Source: Liriodendron chinense
Taxonomy: Eukaryota > Streptophyta > Magnoliopsida > Magnoliales > Magnoliaceae
Assembly (NCBI GenBank): GCA_003013855.2
Contig: ML058338.1
Location: 1 to 64,000, forward strand
Direction of reading: 5' to 3'
Length of the DNA: 64,000 bases
Position numbers and translations under genes: made by a program. The first letter of the stretch is position 1, and every line of letters starts with the position of its first letter. Below the pieces are notes generated by a model. The model had not been told where the DNA came from. It did no database searches and worked only from the letters and a program-made list of their open reading frames with translations. Of the stretch, positions 22,301 to 37,300 are shown in pieces.

Positions 22301-25300
22301 GTCAATCTAATAGTGTCATTTGAATAGTTAGATTGGGTCGTGAACCTATCGTGGCATGTTGGAAAGTATGTAGCGTGTATGTCAGTAGTCCTTTTTTGAC
22401 CGGCTTGTGCTTTAGAAACAGAAGAGTTGTGGATTTGGATTTCATGGTGTGCCACACACCACCACTATGATATATCAGTAGTCCTTTTTTGACCGGCTTG
22501 TGCTTTAGATACGGAAGAGTTGTGGATGTGGCTTGAACTCTGCTAGGCCCACTATGATATGTGTTTTATCCACGCAGTCCATCCACTTCTCAACTCATTT
22601 TAGGGAATAAGCCCAAAAATGATGTGGATCCAAAGTTCAAGTAGACTACACCATGGAAAACAACAGGGATTAAGTGCCCACTGTTGAAAACTTTTTGACG
22701 TCCACATAAATTTTGGATCAAGGTTATATTTGTGTTTTCCCTTCATCCAGATCTTTGTGACCTTATGAACAGGTTGGATGGAAAATAAAATACCACCGCG
22801 GGCCTTAGGAGGTTTTCAACAGTGGCCATTCAAATCCCACTGTTTTTTGTGGTGGGGTGCACTTGAGCTTTGGATCTGCATCATTTTTAGGCTCATGTCC
22901 TAAAATGAGATGGAAGAATGGATGGATGGTGTGGATAAAGTACACACATCATGTGGACCCCACAGAGTGTGGGCCATGTAGTGCCACTGAATAACCCAAG
23001 CAATCCACAAAACTTAGCTCAAAACTCCCGTTCCAAAATGAGAAAAACTTTGAAACTTGTAAAACGCCCAGTGTAGATGGAGCATGAATCCAAAAGTAAG
23101 CTTATTCCATCATCTAAGTATTAGATTGGTGAATATTTATTGGACGATTAAATGAAAAATATCCAAATTTATCAAATGGTTAAATGAAAAAACAGATGGA
23201 TTGAGTGGATTTGTTAGGAACTTCTCTGTGGACCCCACACAACTCCGGGCACAGGGGTCACAGGCAATCGACTCCCCATATCTCTTTTCTTTAAAAGTTT
23301 TTATTTCTGAGCATTGCTAAGCCCCTCCCGTGCAATGAAGTTCATGAACATGCCACACATGTGTCAACATGGCATCTTCAGTCCGAGGTCCAATAAATCA
23401 ACCAGACAGTACCATTTCGATGCCTTAGCTTAAGAATCAAGTTGATCTACCTACCAGATGGGGGTTTTGTCCAACTCATCCACAGTTGTTCCAATATTGA
23501 GGCTGACATGCTAATGGAACCAAATTTTCTTTCAAGGGAAATATATATAAATTTGGACTAACCTCATAGATGGATTAGATCTCTTATATATGTGCCACGC
23601 AAGAACATGTGAGCATGTACCCCAGCTTTAGTGCACACGCGTGTGCTTAGCAAAGCTCTCCTTTTCTTTTTATCATGGCTCTGTAGGTTTTCATCTCATT
23701 ACTCAAAATAAGGCTAGATTGGTAATTTTACCCTTAGTAGGAGGTTCGGATGCATGCTTTTGTAAATACAAAACCTCAAAGCAGTTCTTTGAGAAAACCA
23801 GCAATTGTGAGGAATTTTTGGGTAAAAATCCCTTCTTTTTTTTCTCCTCTCTTTTTTTAATTTTTTTATTTTTAGAGAAGCTTTCAAGTCGAACCAGTGT
23901 AACCATAAATTACTTTCCACACATTGAATTAGATAAAACCTAGTATGCTTTTGCGACATCAAACCCTTCTTATAGGTTGGCTCCACCATGGGAATTGCCT
24001 TGTACAAAATTCAGCCCCTGCCACTGATTAAGGTGGGCCACACCATAACATCAATATTTACCATTGTTAAGTAACAAAATAATAGTGTGGTCTACGGATG
24101 AGAGGATGTGGTGATCTTTGCAAAAAGTAATCCCAATAATTGGGCCAACTTATAGGACATGGATGGATGTAAGACGCACATCAATGTTTGGAATTTATCT
24201 GCTAACTGGACCATAAAATATTGTGCAACTTGTTGGCGACACTTTCTTTTTAGCCTTTCATCATAAAAGAGTAGTTACGAAGCCTTAATGTAGCCGACTT
24301 GAATGGCGTCATGATTTACAGTGGTATGGTGGCTGAAAAATGTTAGCCTTGGATAGCCTGTCCAGGCCTGGAATAGGCATAATTAATTACTTGGCATATG
24401 TGGTATATGGGCCAGTCTTGTTAATAGTCCAATAGTGCAGCTGCTATGGGTTAATTATTCTCATGTTATTTGCCACGTACCTGGTATATGTGCTCATTAA
24501 AATTTTGACACACGTACATTTGTGGTGCTTGAAAATGTCTAGTAGCATAGATGGTACATACGTCATATAACATGTGGGTTGCTTGACCTTATATAGTGGC
24601 TCATGTAGCATATGTGTTGCATGCATGCATATATCCTTGTACGTGTGAGAAATGTGGCACATGAAGAGCATAGGTTGTTTATGCAACATTTGTGGCGGCC
24701 GAAGATGGTTGGTGGTACTTTTGGCATATTGGCATGTGTTGCATGCATGACACGTGTCATTCAGCCATGTACCATTACAAGGACAAGGTTGTCTTAGTTT
24801 TTGTACAAACAAGATAAATAATCTTTGTTTTATTAGATTTTGTGCAAACAAGTGGTTGATAAATAGTGGAGTATGTGCTCGTCAGACTAAATAATCCGGT
24901 TTACTTTCCTTAAGATGGTATTTGCCCCATTTACAAATGAAACCTAAGTCTGAAATCAGGTTATGAACAATCCATCCCCAGAATGCATGATGAAGCCCAG
25001 ATCACTTCGATCTTCAACAAGCATTGCTAGATCATTGGCCTTCAACAACTCTGGCAATGAATTACTAGAAATTCAATGTCTGTTATCTATTTTTGCAAGG
25101 ATAGAAACACAATATGGAAAACTACAAAAAAATGCACCAGGAAACAGGACCAAAATTGAGAAGTTTAGAAAACATATTTTGCAGAGAGAAAGTGGTTGTT
25201 GGAATGTGTAAAGCTCCCTTCCCTTTGTTTGCATTCTAATGTACGTCTGTTAAAAGCACCCTTTCAACATCGAGAAATCTTGCAACGTACTCCATTTGTG

Positions 25301-28300
25301 TGCTAATATGCTTGCTTCTCACAGATACATTGATAGCTGTGGTCTAAGCGGAGAGATTCCTTCGACCTTTGCCAACTTGAGAAAAGTGGATACCTTGTAA
25401 GAGCTCGTGATTATAAGCAGCATGGAAACCATCAAAATTTATAGGCCCACCCTAGATTGCTCCAGAACCAGCGCGCAGTAGTACAACTAATGGTGTTCAT
25501 CCAATGGGCAATAGAATGGAAACTCGCAATGGTCTGAATTCAACAGACTAATGCCCATTATCCAGAGCTTAGGATCATAACCCATCTACAGTGGCCCCCA
25601 TGATTTTGGATGGTTCAATTTTGGTTACTTGTATGCCATGTCTATAATATTATCTGCTTTTGCGGTGGAAAATATGATTGGATTTCAGGTCGGCATCTGA
25701 TAACAACTTCACAGGAAAGATACCTGATTTCATTGGGAGTTGGCCTCTCAACTATTTGTAAGCTAATATTTACGGGTTCTAAATTGATTATCACTCCTAT
25801 CTTCTCATTTGGTACGCATGGTATTGCACAACAAAGTCCCCCACCATCCATTGGTGGTGGACAGGAATTCTATCCACGCTCAAAGTAGGTTTGGTGCCAC
25901 ACCCTGTTTTGAATGTGGAAAGGAATTCCCACCACATTCAATGATCAGTCATCTAGTGGGCCACACCTGTACGTCAAATGTGGACAACTGGAGCGTGGCT
26001 TCACTGGATCCCCGGATCCACCGAGGTGGGTGGATCTCCTACCGTGCCGTCCACTGTGTGATGTGTGTGTATTACATCCATGCCATTCATTCATTTTGAA
26101 AACTCATTTTAGATCATGATTCAAAAAATGAAGTAGATTCAAATCTCAGGTGGACCATAACAAAGTAAACATTGGTACTCAACCATTAAAAGCTTCTCAT
26201 GGGTCACAAACGTTTTGGGTCTAGCTGATATTTGTTTGTTATCTTCATCCAGGTCTTTGTGACCTTTTCAACAGGTTGGATGGAAAATAAACATTCCAGT
26301 GGCCCCCATGAAGTTTTTAATGGTGTGGATTCAATCACTACTATTTCATGCAGTACGGTCCACCTAAGATTTGGATCTGCTTCATTTTTGGGATGATGCC
26401 CTAAAAGAGCTTTCAAAAATGCATGGACAGTGTAGATGTAAGGTACATACATCACGGTGGCCCCACAGTTGGGGATCCACCCGAACTGCGCCCGGACAAC
26501 TGGCCTTTTTTTACCTGCAAGTGAGCCTACCATGTAAGTAGCATAGAGAGTGCACTTAGCAGATATCATTTTCTTGATATGCCATAGTACACTTCTTTAA
26601 AGAGTATTTGTAACTCTGGAAATGTTGATGCAGGAAATTGCAAGGCAATGCTTTCGACGGTCCGATACCATCGAGTTTTTCTAAATTGACTTCACTGACC
26701 GGATTGTGAGTGGCAGTGTTCATTACCTTATTTTAATCTTCTAATGCTCTTCCTTCACATTACTAATTTCTGATATTGAAATTTGTGCTCTAAGGGTGCG
26801 TTTGGTTGCACCAAACTTTGTGAAATTTCATGATATTTGGTGAAACGAAACACAGCCCAAGTATAATTTCCAGAAAACACAAAATGGGGTCTCCTATGTT
26901 GTGCAGGAAAGAAGGAAGTAGCTCTTTTGTATCCAGGAGAATATTATTTTGATTTCTAAAGTAAAACTCTTGAAAATCGTGAATTGATTTTCTCCAAACA
27001 TGGCCTTAACTAACCATGTACTCATACAGGTGGCTCAGTGATGTGTCTAATGAGAGCTCCACGTTACATTTTATTGAGAATATGACGTCTTTATACACCT
27101 TGTAAGGCCATATGATCTCAGCATATGTAGTAATACTAATCTATTACGTCTTATTTTTCTTTTTTCATCCATTATTCGGAAAGTTAAAACAACTTACTTA
27201 TATTGGTTTTGTGCTCTCTATGCAGAGTCCTAAGAAACAATATGCTTTCTGGTAGTATTCCATCCACCATTGATAAACATCGATCATTGCAGCAAATGTG
27301 AGTTTTTCAAGTTATGTTTGGTTCAGATTGCGTTTTTCATTTTTACTGAGTTCATACATTTGTAGTCTATATGGAGTGGACCCCAGTGCCTTTAAGTTAT
27401 TGGTTTACATGGGGCATAAATAGATGGGATCAAAAGTGTTCATTCTGCGGTGAATTGTGCTCGTGCAAAAATCACACTGCTTGGATGATCCTAAGTAACT
27501 GTTGACATTTAGTGAGAAAAGGGTTTAATTTAAAGATGGTTAGGACAGCCTGGTCACAACAATTTTGCATTAGTGGCCCATCCATGGTAGAGCAGATGAG
27601 ATGCCTGGTCCCATGTATGGTGCTTGCTATACATGCATTAAGTTCATAGATGCTTGATCTATTGGACATGGCCAAGTGGGCCCCACCAGTAATGGGTGAG
27701 ACCTACGTAAGTTTTCCTATATCCTTTTCGAATCTCCGCAGTTTAAAGTTGAATTTAAACTCCATTGTTTAAATTGGGCTTTGAACTTGAGATTTGAGTT
27801 AAGGTGAGATATCATATGAGATTATATAACTTCCAGCATTATCTAAACTCGTTTACCCTTCCCTTTTAAACAGGGATGGAATCCCTCGTAAATGATATCA
27901 TATAGTTTCAAGAGTTTGATAGAGAAAAGGGAAAAATAATTTATCATAGATTCTGTCCATCGGGCCCATCCCTTATTCAATTCAAACCATTGATTGTAGT
28001 TTGGGCTATCTTAACCATAGAATCAGAGGGGCGATAAGACCTCGTTGATCCCATAATGATTAGGCCGACCATTGGACATGCATCATAGATCTTCAACATT
28101 TTTGCAAAGGTCCAATATCATGTAGACCACCGGAGTATCCTACAGGCCCACCCATCCGGTCCAACTTTCAGTGGTATCAGAGTAATTCAACAATGGATCT
28201 CTAATTTGCGTGATAGGATTATATCGAGAGATAAGTGCCATATATCCTTTTATTCTAAAATTTTACTTATGTATTTTTATTTTAATAATATACTATTGAT

Positions 28301-31300
28301 CTTCATCTGTCTTTTCTGACCTAATTCTGTTTATCTTTTATAATAATGTGTATACATTAATACCGTATAAATGGGAGATTTATAAATAAAAGAGAGGAAT
28401 ATTAGAATATCCGTATAAATGCCAAGTGATCAAAAAGAGACCAAGGGTTCGAACCATAGGGAGTTAGTGGTTTGGAATCCGGATTTACATCCCTTTTATT
28501 TTAAAAGAAAAAGTACTATCTATTATTAATAGGAAAACGTCCCATACAAGCTCATTTGGGCTGGCTTGCAACAAAAAGAAAAACAAGCTCGTCTATCATA
28601 TAAACCTAAAACTCTGTGCTTACCCCATCCGAAATTCTCCACACCTATCTTGTCGAGAAAATGATGCCCCCTCGTGATCTTATGTAACTCTTGCATCGAG
28701 AGGATAAATCAACGCGCTTTCAAGACACTCCCTAAGAGCACCTCTATCCTATGTCTTAGAGCAACAAATCTCTCGTGCTAATACCACTTGGACCACGACT
28801 TGGGGAATTTACTATGAAATGGATCCACCACAATCCCAGAGTCACTCGCCACTTTTGCGCCTTGGACATCCCTCTATCCGCTTAAATCTAAAGGCCTTCA
28901 ATCACTGCCCTCACCTCCACCCTGGTGTTGTTGCCGAAACCATAGCTAGAAGGGTTAAAAGAATCCTTGTTAGACTCCGACGTAGGATGGAACCCATAAA
29001 CATCCTGGTTGAAAGATGAACCAGTAAAATTTCTGTCACAAGTTGGGAGGAACCTGGTCAAACTCTTCAGTAGGGTGGAACCAATTTAAAACACCTAAGT
29101 TGAGAGGAACCTAATTTAAACTCCCTAGTAAATGCCGGTGTTCTCAGGGGATGAGTACTTGAATCAGGAATGGAGTAGACAAATAGTCGAACCACCATAC
29201 ATGCTTGTATTTTTTATTGTCAATTGAGCCATTTCCTTTCATACATTATCTTTCAATTAAGATTATATGGATGCTTGGATGGTTCGCATGCTATGTACTT
29301 AATTAGGTAGATTCACACACAAGATGTATGTTCACTTAGCTAGTAGACATATGCTTAGCATGATCAATTTCATATTATCTACTTAACTCTCTAGACTATT
29401 TGCTTGGTAGCGATATCCTTTGTAGTCTAAGAGTATTACATATTGATTAAGAGCTCAACATGGTGTATGTCTATAATTTTTGTGCTTAGGCTAGTTTTCT
29501 TATTTGCTTATCATTTATTAGCCTTTGTGATTGGACCCAGATCTGCTTAGAAGTTAAGTGTGAAATTACACTGGTAGTCTAACACGATACCAACGTATAA
29601 GCGTGAGGAAGCTTAAGAGCGGAGCAACTAGAATTATGACTAAGTCCTAGAGGGGTGGAAATTAGGACCTTTTGAAATTCTTTTCGCCTACTTAAACCAA
29701 TTAACAATTTAAACTAAGCAAGAATACTTCGCCTTTTAAGCTTAAGTGACTCCAGTCACTAAACTAGCATATGGTTAAGCAATTAACACCCTAGTCTAAA
29801 CAAGCATAGATTAACATAAGATTAAACTAATCAAGCACCTAATCTATGCAACTCAAGTATACAATATGAGAGTGGATCATATAAGCTCAAGAAATGAAAG
29901 CATATCATGTGTATGTTGATGTGCCTATCTAGTGCATAACATACATTCTAATTAAGTATTCATAATTAATATTTAAACACAATGCATAATAAGAAATGTG
30001 CTCAATAACAATCACAAACACAACAATGTATAGTGGTTCGACTTCGGGTCTACTCCACTCCCGGTTCAAGTACTCAACCTCTTTAAGCACACCAGCATTC
30101 ACTAAGAAATTTAAATCTAGTTCCTTCCAACTAAGGTATTTTAACTCGGATCTATCCAACTGGGGAGTTTACAGGTTCTTCCGAACCTACATGTTCACAC
30201 CCGTGTTGGTGGTTCCCCTTGAAGACTTGTTTAGGCCTGTTAAATATGCCAAGGAACAGCAAACATCCCTGAATTTTGGGCCTGACAAACGTGCCAAGGA
30301 ACAACAAACGTCCATATGCTTTAAGCTCAACTAATGAGCCAAGGATCGACAAACGACCCTAGAAATCGAGTTTAACAAACAAACTTTACACTCAATTCCC
30401 ACAGGAAAAAGAGTGGATGAACTCTAGAAAATGACAACTCACTTGTTCGATTTGAGCCCCGTTGTAGCACCGCTTCGGGTTGCTTTGCTCTCCTGTGCTC
30501 GAATCAACTCCCATTGTGCTCCCCCAATCTTTGATGTCGCTGCTTTGCCAAGGCTTCAGCTCTAAGATCAGCTCTTTTGCATGTAATGCTCCATTAGAGA
30601 TGCCCAAGGTGCTAGGGAATGGTGTAACCTCTATAAAAGGTAAGAAATGTGTTTCCTAGAGGGATACACCTATTTCGACTCCTAGGTGGTGTTTAGACAA
30701 AGGATATAGCAATCATTAAGATGTTTAAACTTCTAGGAATTAAGAGGGAACAAGCTCATTCTTATTTTGGCATTGAACGCCCCAAGCATGTGATCAATCA
30801 TAAGAAGAATGACTTGTTATGGGTTAGAAATAGAGCCTCTAATAGTCTTCAACAATGATGGCTTCTATCTCCTCAAAATTCCCTCTGTTAGTCCCAAAAT
30901 CGCATCTCCTGTATTTATAGATTTTCTTCCAACAGTCAAATAACGGGCAGAAAACGGACAAATAACAACTATTTCGATCGATCGGAATATCAAGCCAGTG
31001 ATTTCATCAGGTTGCTGGACAAGATATTCGATCAATTGAATAGTGTTCCGATCGATCGGAAAATCATTTTCGATCAATCAGAGTTCGATCGAAAATTTTT
31101 GTTTGGGTTGATTTGTTTATAGCAACTTCCACCTCTTTAATTAGTCTAACTTATCATATTTTTTAAGGTGTTCCAAGACTAATGGTGATAACTAGAGGTA
31201 TTCCTAGTTGGTCTAAGTCATCTAAGAGGTTTTAGGTATTTCGGTCCAAAGGTTTAGGGTCACCGAGGCATCTCATTTACCTATTCTTCTTCCTTGATGC

Positions 31301-34300
31301 TTCTTATTTACTTGAATCTTCGATCTTCAGCTTACTAAAGCTCAACCGACATTACAACACATGGACTCACGTGATTAAAAAATAAGGTGCACTAGTATGC
31401 CACAGAAAAGTGCACTAACAATCTCCCCCTTTATCAATTACATGACAAAAACCTAGCCTAAGATTGTGTCATGGTCCATACCAATGACATTATCAAAATA
31501 CAAATACATTATATGTCAAATTGAAATAAATATTACAACTTAAAATACACTAAGACATGTAATTAAGCTATGCTCCCCTTGGATTGCTCCCCCATCCTGT
31601 CAATCCCTGAAACACAAAACAGAAAACTTGTTTTGGTGGGACTTGATCTTTCTCCCCCTTTTTGTTAGTAATTGACAAATCAATCTCTCTCCTTTAATGA
31701 TACATCAATTAAGGTTAAGGTAAGAGAGGTTAGTATGTCACGGTTATAACTATAAAAATATGCTAACTAGAGAGAGTATAGGGTGCATGAATTATTAAAG
31801 CATGAAGCATGCATGAGAACATGATTAATAAGAAAATGTACTTATCATGGTTAATAATGTATAATTGGTCAAAGATATACATTAAGCAATCAAAGCTCAA
31901 AAGGCTTATAGCCCAATTAACCAACCTCCCCTAGTAGTATATCATAACTAAACCTAAGCAAAGATTAACATACAAGTAAGCATGAAATTCAGCAAGATTA
32001 GCTAATCTAAGCAAGATAATAGTCTAGCAAGCAAATATACAAAAATAAAGTAGTGCTAAACTACCAAATTTGAGCTAATGAGGCTTGAATCCTCCAATTT
32101 GCTCATACACAAAAAAATAAGGCTAAAATCCTCAGATTTTCCTATAAAAATAATTTCTAGCTACCCTTAGTAACTATGTTTGTTTGATTAGCTTAAGGGT
32201 AACTAATTTTCACAACTCCCTCATAGAATGTAACATAAGGTGAAGGGTTGGGAACTCTTTCTTCACCTGGAAGGAAAAATGGTCAGGATCCTCTCTTAGA
32301 TCAGGGGGAAGAGAGGTAGTGGAAGCCATAAGAGCTCTCACTATTTTTTTAGCTCCCATCACTAGAAGAGTCATTAGATTCAGATTTTGACTATTCCGTG
32401 TTATCAAACATGGCTACCATAGCCTCTTTACCTTTCAGTTTAGCCGCTTCCAGACAATCCGGGGAAATATGGCCACGATGACCGCAACCGTAACATCAGA
32501 CAGATGAAGATTTGAATGATTTCCCTTTATGTTTGTCACTCTTCCTGTCTTTCTTGTCACAGCTACTCCCTGTATCAAATTTGAGGAATCTTTTAAAATT
32601 TTTGTTTATCTTTTCTTCTTCATCATCTTCATCATCGCTATCTTCGGACGACTCACTCTTAATTATCTTTTGCATATGTGAGTGTTTATGTGAAGTTTTC
32701 AAGGCGGTGTCTTTCTTCTTAGAGGAGACCCTAAAGTGTAGTTCATGAGTTGTAGGAAACCTATAAGTTCTTCTACTTTAATGTTTTTTATGTCTCTATA
32801 CTCTTCTAAGGCCACTACTACCTTTGTGCTAAATTTTTTCAGAAGAGACCTCAGTATTTTTCTACATATCCTTCCTTCCAAAACCCTTTTACCCAAGGCA
32901 AATATGGAGTTGCAAATATCGAAAAGTTTTGTGTAAAACTCCATGAAAGCTTCAGTCTCTTCCATCCTATTGTTTTCAAATTTGGTGGTTAAGAGCTAAA
33001 GCTTCGAGCGTCTTATTGTGCTACTTCCCTCGTGGGTTACCTTAACTGTATCCCACGTTTCTTCTGCAGTTGCGCATGTGAGAATATGTTGAAATTCTTT
33101 CGGAGAAACTGCACAGTAAATCGCATTGAGAGTTTTGACGTTTGCTACATATTGAGCTCTCTCATTATCATTCCATTTCTCATTATCTTTGGGAATGACA
33201 ATGATATTACCATTAACCTCCACTTGTTCCGTGGGCATGAAATATCCATTATGTATACTTGCCCATACGGATCGGTCTAAGGATTGAAGAAAAATTTCTC
33301 ATTTTAGCCTTCCAATTAGCGTAGTTGGACCCATCAAAGTATGGTGGACGGTTGACAGTATTCCCATTTCAGGTAGTCATGATGCTAGTACTTCGATATC
33401 AAATCTCACTCTAGACGGTTAAGTCCTTAAAGAGAAACATATCTCTGATACCAATTGAAATTACGTCGGTAGTCTAACACGACACCAATGTATAAGTGTG
33501 CGGAAGCTTAAGAGTGGAACAATTAGAATTATGGCTAAGTCTTAGAGGGGCGGTGAACTCCCCAGTTGAGTGAATCCGAGTTAAAACACCTTGGTTGGGA
33601 GGAACCAGATTTAAACTCCTTAATTAATGCTAGTGTGCTCAAAGGGGTTAAGTACTAAACCACGAGTGGAGTAGACCCGAAGTCAAACCACTATACATCG
33701 TTGTGTTTATGATTGTTATTGAGCACATTTCTTATTATTCATTGTGTTTAAATGTTAATTATGAATGCTTAATTAGAATGTATGTTATGCACTAGATAGG
33801 TACATCTACACACACATGATGTACTTTCACTTCTTGAGTAGACTTAAGCTTATATGATCCACTCTCATATAGTCTACTTGAGTTGTATATATTAGGTACT
33901 TGATTTGTTTATTCTTATGTGAATCTATGCTTGTTTAGACTAGGATGTTAATTGCTTAACCATATGCTAATCTAGTGATTGGACCCACTTGGGCTTGGAA
34001 GCCGAAGTGTTCTTGCAACCTACACGTTCACACCCGTGTTAGTGGCTCCCCTTGGAGACTTGTTTAGGCCCGTCAAACGTGCCAAGGAACAACAAACGTC
34101 CCCATGCTTTAGGCTCAAATAATAAGCCAAGGATCGACAAACGACCCTAAAAATTGAGTTTGACATACAAACTCTACACTCAATTCCCACAGGGAAAAGA
34201 GTGGATAAACTCTAGAAAATGCAACTCACTTTTCTGATTTGAGCCCCGTTGTAAGACCGCTTTGGGTTGTTTCTTCTTACTCTCTCGTGCTCGAATCAGC

Positions 34301-37300
34301 TCCTTTTGTGCTCCCCTGATCTTTAATGCCGCTGCTTTGCCAAGGCTTCAGCTCCAAGATCAGCTCCCTTATATGTGATGCTCCATTGGAGATGCCCAAT
34401 GTGCTAGGGAATAGTGTGTAACCTCTACAAAAGGTAGGAAATGAGTTTCCTAGAGGGATACACCTATTTGGACTCCTAGGTGATGTTTAGACAAATGATA
34501 TATCAATCATCAAGGTGTCTAAACTCCTAGTAATCAAGAGTGAACAAGTTAATTCTCATTTTGGCATTGGATGCCCCAAGCTTATGATGAATCACAAGGA
34601 GAAGACTTGTTATGGGTTGGGAATATAGTCTCTAATGGTCTTCAACAATGGTGGCTTTTATCTCTTAAAAATTTCCTCTGTTAGTCCAAAAATCGCATTT
34701 TTCGTATTTATAGATTTTCTCCCAACGGTCAAATAACGGACAAATAACGACTATTCCGATCGATCAAAATATAGTTTCGATCGATCGAAATATTAGGCTA
34801 GTAATTTCATTAGGTTACTAGACAAGATATCTGATCAATTGAGTAATGTTTCCATCGAAAATTATTGTTTGGGCTTATTTGTTTACAGCAATTTTCACCT
34901 CTTTAATTAGTCAACTTATCATGTTTTATAAGGTGTTCTAAGACTAGTGATGATGATTAGAGGTATTCCTAGTTTGTCCAAGTCATCTAAGATGTCTTGA
35001 GTGTTTTGGTCCAAAAGGGTTAGGGTCACCAAGGCATCTCATTTACCTATTCTTCTTCCTTGATGCTTCTTGTCCACTTAAATCTTCGGTCTTCAGCTTG
35101 TCAAGGCTCAACCGAGATTACAACACATGGACTCACATGATTGACAAATAAGGTGTACTAGTATGCCATAGAAAAGTCCACTAACAAAGTGTTCTTGTTT
35201 AATTAGTTTATAATTGTTAAATTATTTTAATTAGACAAGAAGTTTTTTAAAGGAATTTTTAAACGGTCATAATCACCCCCCTTAGGAGTTAGTCATAGTT
35301 CTATATGCTCCATAGGCTTCCGCGTATAGCGTAGGGTGTCGTGTTAGACGATCTGACGCAATTTCAATTGGTATAAGAGCAGATTACTCTGATAGAGTAA
35401 GTGTGAGTTGCTCTTGAATGACTTAACTGTCTAGAGTCGATCCAATGGAGCTATAACATGATGTCTACCCAAGAGGAGAGTATTTTTATCACTTGACTAC
35501 CATATTTTGACGGGTCAACTTATGCTTATTAGAAGGCCCGGATATATATATTTCTAATGTCCCTTGACTTAATAGTATGAAACATTGTAGAAGGATGGAC
35601 TGCACGGTGGAAACGGTAGATCGATATGCATTTTCGATCACCTAATTTAAACCAATACTGACCAAGAGAGATCTCTTTGTAGCTACAATGCCAAGGGTCT
35701 CAATGCAATCTTTCTTGCTGTCTCAAACGATGAATTTAACCATATATTTAATTGTGAGCCTAGCAAATAAGCTTGGGAGATCTTAGAGACCTTAGTACAT
35801 AAGGGGACGTCTACCGTTAAACGTTCCAAATTGCAACTTCTCACCACATGATTTGAAAATATTAAAATGGGTGAGGATGAGTCTTTTATGGAGTTTTATG
35901 TTGGATTGAATCATATCTATAACTCTGTGTGTGGCTTAAGAGAATGGATTTTTAATGAAAAAATTTATAAAAAAATACATAGGTCTCTTTCGAAGAGATT
36001 TAGCTCCAAAGTCATAGCCTTAAAAGAGTGTAGAGATAGAGATTATAAAATGAAAGTAAAAGAAATCTTAGGTTCCCTACAAACACACGAACTACACTTT
36101 AAAGCCCCCTCTAAGAAGAAAAGCATTGCCTTAAAGACTTCACATAAGTACTCACATAGGAAAAAGAAAGTTGAGAGTGAGTCTTCTGAAATTAGTGTTG
36201 AGGATGATGAGGAGGAAGAATTAAAAAGAGATTGAAGAGATTCCTTAAATTCGAAAGGGGGAAGAGTTGTGACAAAAAAGACAAAAAATGTGAGAAATTT
36301 AAAGGAAAATCATCCAAATTAAAAAATATCCAATGTTACAACTATTGTGAGTATGATCATGTTGCCAATGAATGCCAAGAAAAGCCAAAAAGATGTGGCA
36401 AGAAGGTTATGACAGCAACATGGGATGACACGGAAGAGTCAAAATATGAATCTAGTGACTACGCTAGTGATGTGAGTAAAAAATCAGTGAGAATTCTCAT
36501 GGCCTCCACCATTACCTCTCTTGCCCTAATCTAAGAGAGGATCCTGACTATTATCCTTTCTGGGAGGAGTTTCCAACCATTCACCTCATGTTAAATTTTA
36601 AAAGGAAGTTGAGGAAATTAGTTACCCTTAGTAAGATCAACCTTGAAATAATTAGTAAGAGTAGCTAGAATCTGAACACTATAGGTAAATTTGAGGATTT
36701 GAGCCTCATTTAGTGTACTTAGTGGTATATCGGAGGATTCAAGCCTCATTAACCCACCTTTGATAGTTTAACCTTGATTTTAATTTAAATTTTTTTTAGC
36801 TAAAGTGTCATCCTACTTAGATTAGCATAATCCTATTAAATTATGTCTTAATTGTATGCTAATCCTTGCCTTGGTCATTAAGTTTCATGATTATCTTAGA
36901 ATGACCAATTATGCATGATCACCTATGCTTAGATAGACATTTTCTTATTGATCATGTTCCATGCATACTTTATGCTTATATGATCATGCATCTTATACTC
37001 TCCTCAGTTAACATGTGTTTATAATTATAAGTGTCGACATTCTAAACTCTTTTACCTTAACCTTAATTAGTGTGTCATTAAGAGGGAGAAATTAATTTGT
37101 CAATTGCTAACAAAAGGGGGGAGAAAGATCAAGTCCCATCAAACCAAGTTTGCTATGTTTTGTGTTGTAGGGATTGATAGGTTATGAGGGAGCAAATGAA
37201 GAGGAGTTTCTTAGTTTGTCATGTCAAGAGTCCTATATTTATTTCAATATCATTGTAATCTCTTGTACATGTATTTTGTTTTGATAGGTTGGATTTTTGT

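Larger units (their letters stand above)
21265..25324 (+). other. 4.1 kb intron; single-copy counterpart of the array intron
   Basis: The start (21265-21360) and a later part (23850-24100) resemble the array intron. About 2.5 kb between them is inserted sequence with two MITEs (21521-21700, 22528-22975) and a 93-base duplication (22382-22531). 24400-24850 is rich in CATG and GTTGCATGCATG words. 24950-25324 matches 6863-7307. Confidence 0.6.
29561..35186 (-). mobile_element. Copia-type element M, inserted in the 5' LTR of P
   Basis: LTRs 29561-31420 and 33456-35186 (+ reading TGAAATTAC to CACTAACA), target duplication AAGTG (29556-29560 and 35187-35191). In minus orientation the primer site is at 33442-33453 and the polypurine tract at 31421 on. 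M and P belong to one family, so this is insertion of an element into a relative's LTR. The interior has gag only. Confidence 0.9.

Noticed and set aside
28420..28480. GGGTTCGAACC as a tRNA gene B-box
   Set aside because: No cloverleaf can be built around it. At most it is a SINE fragment.
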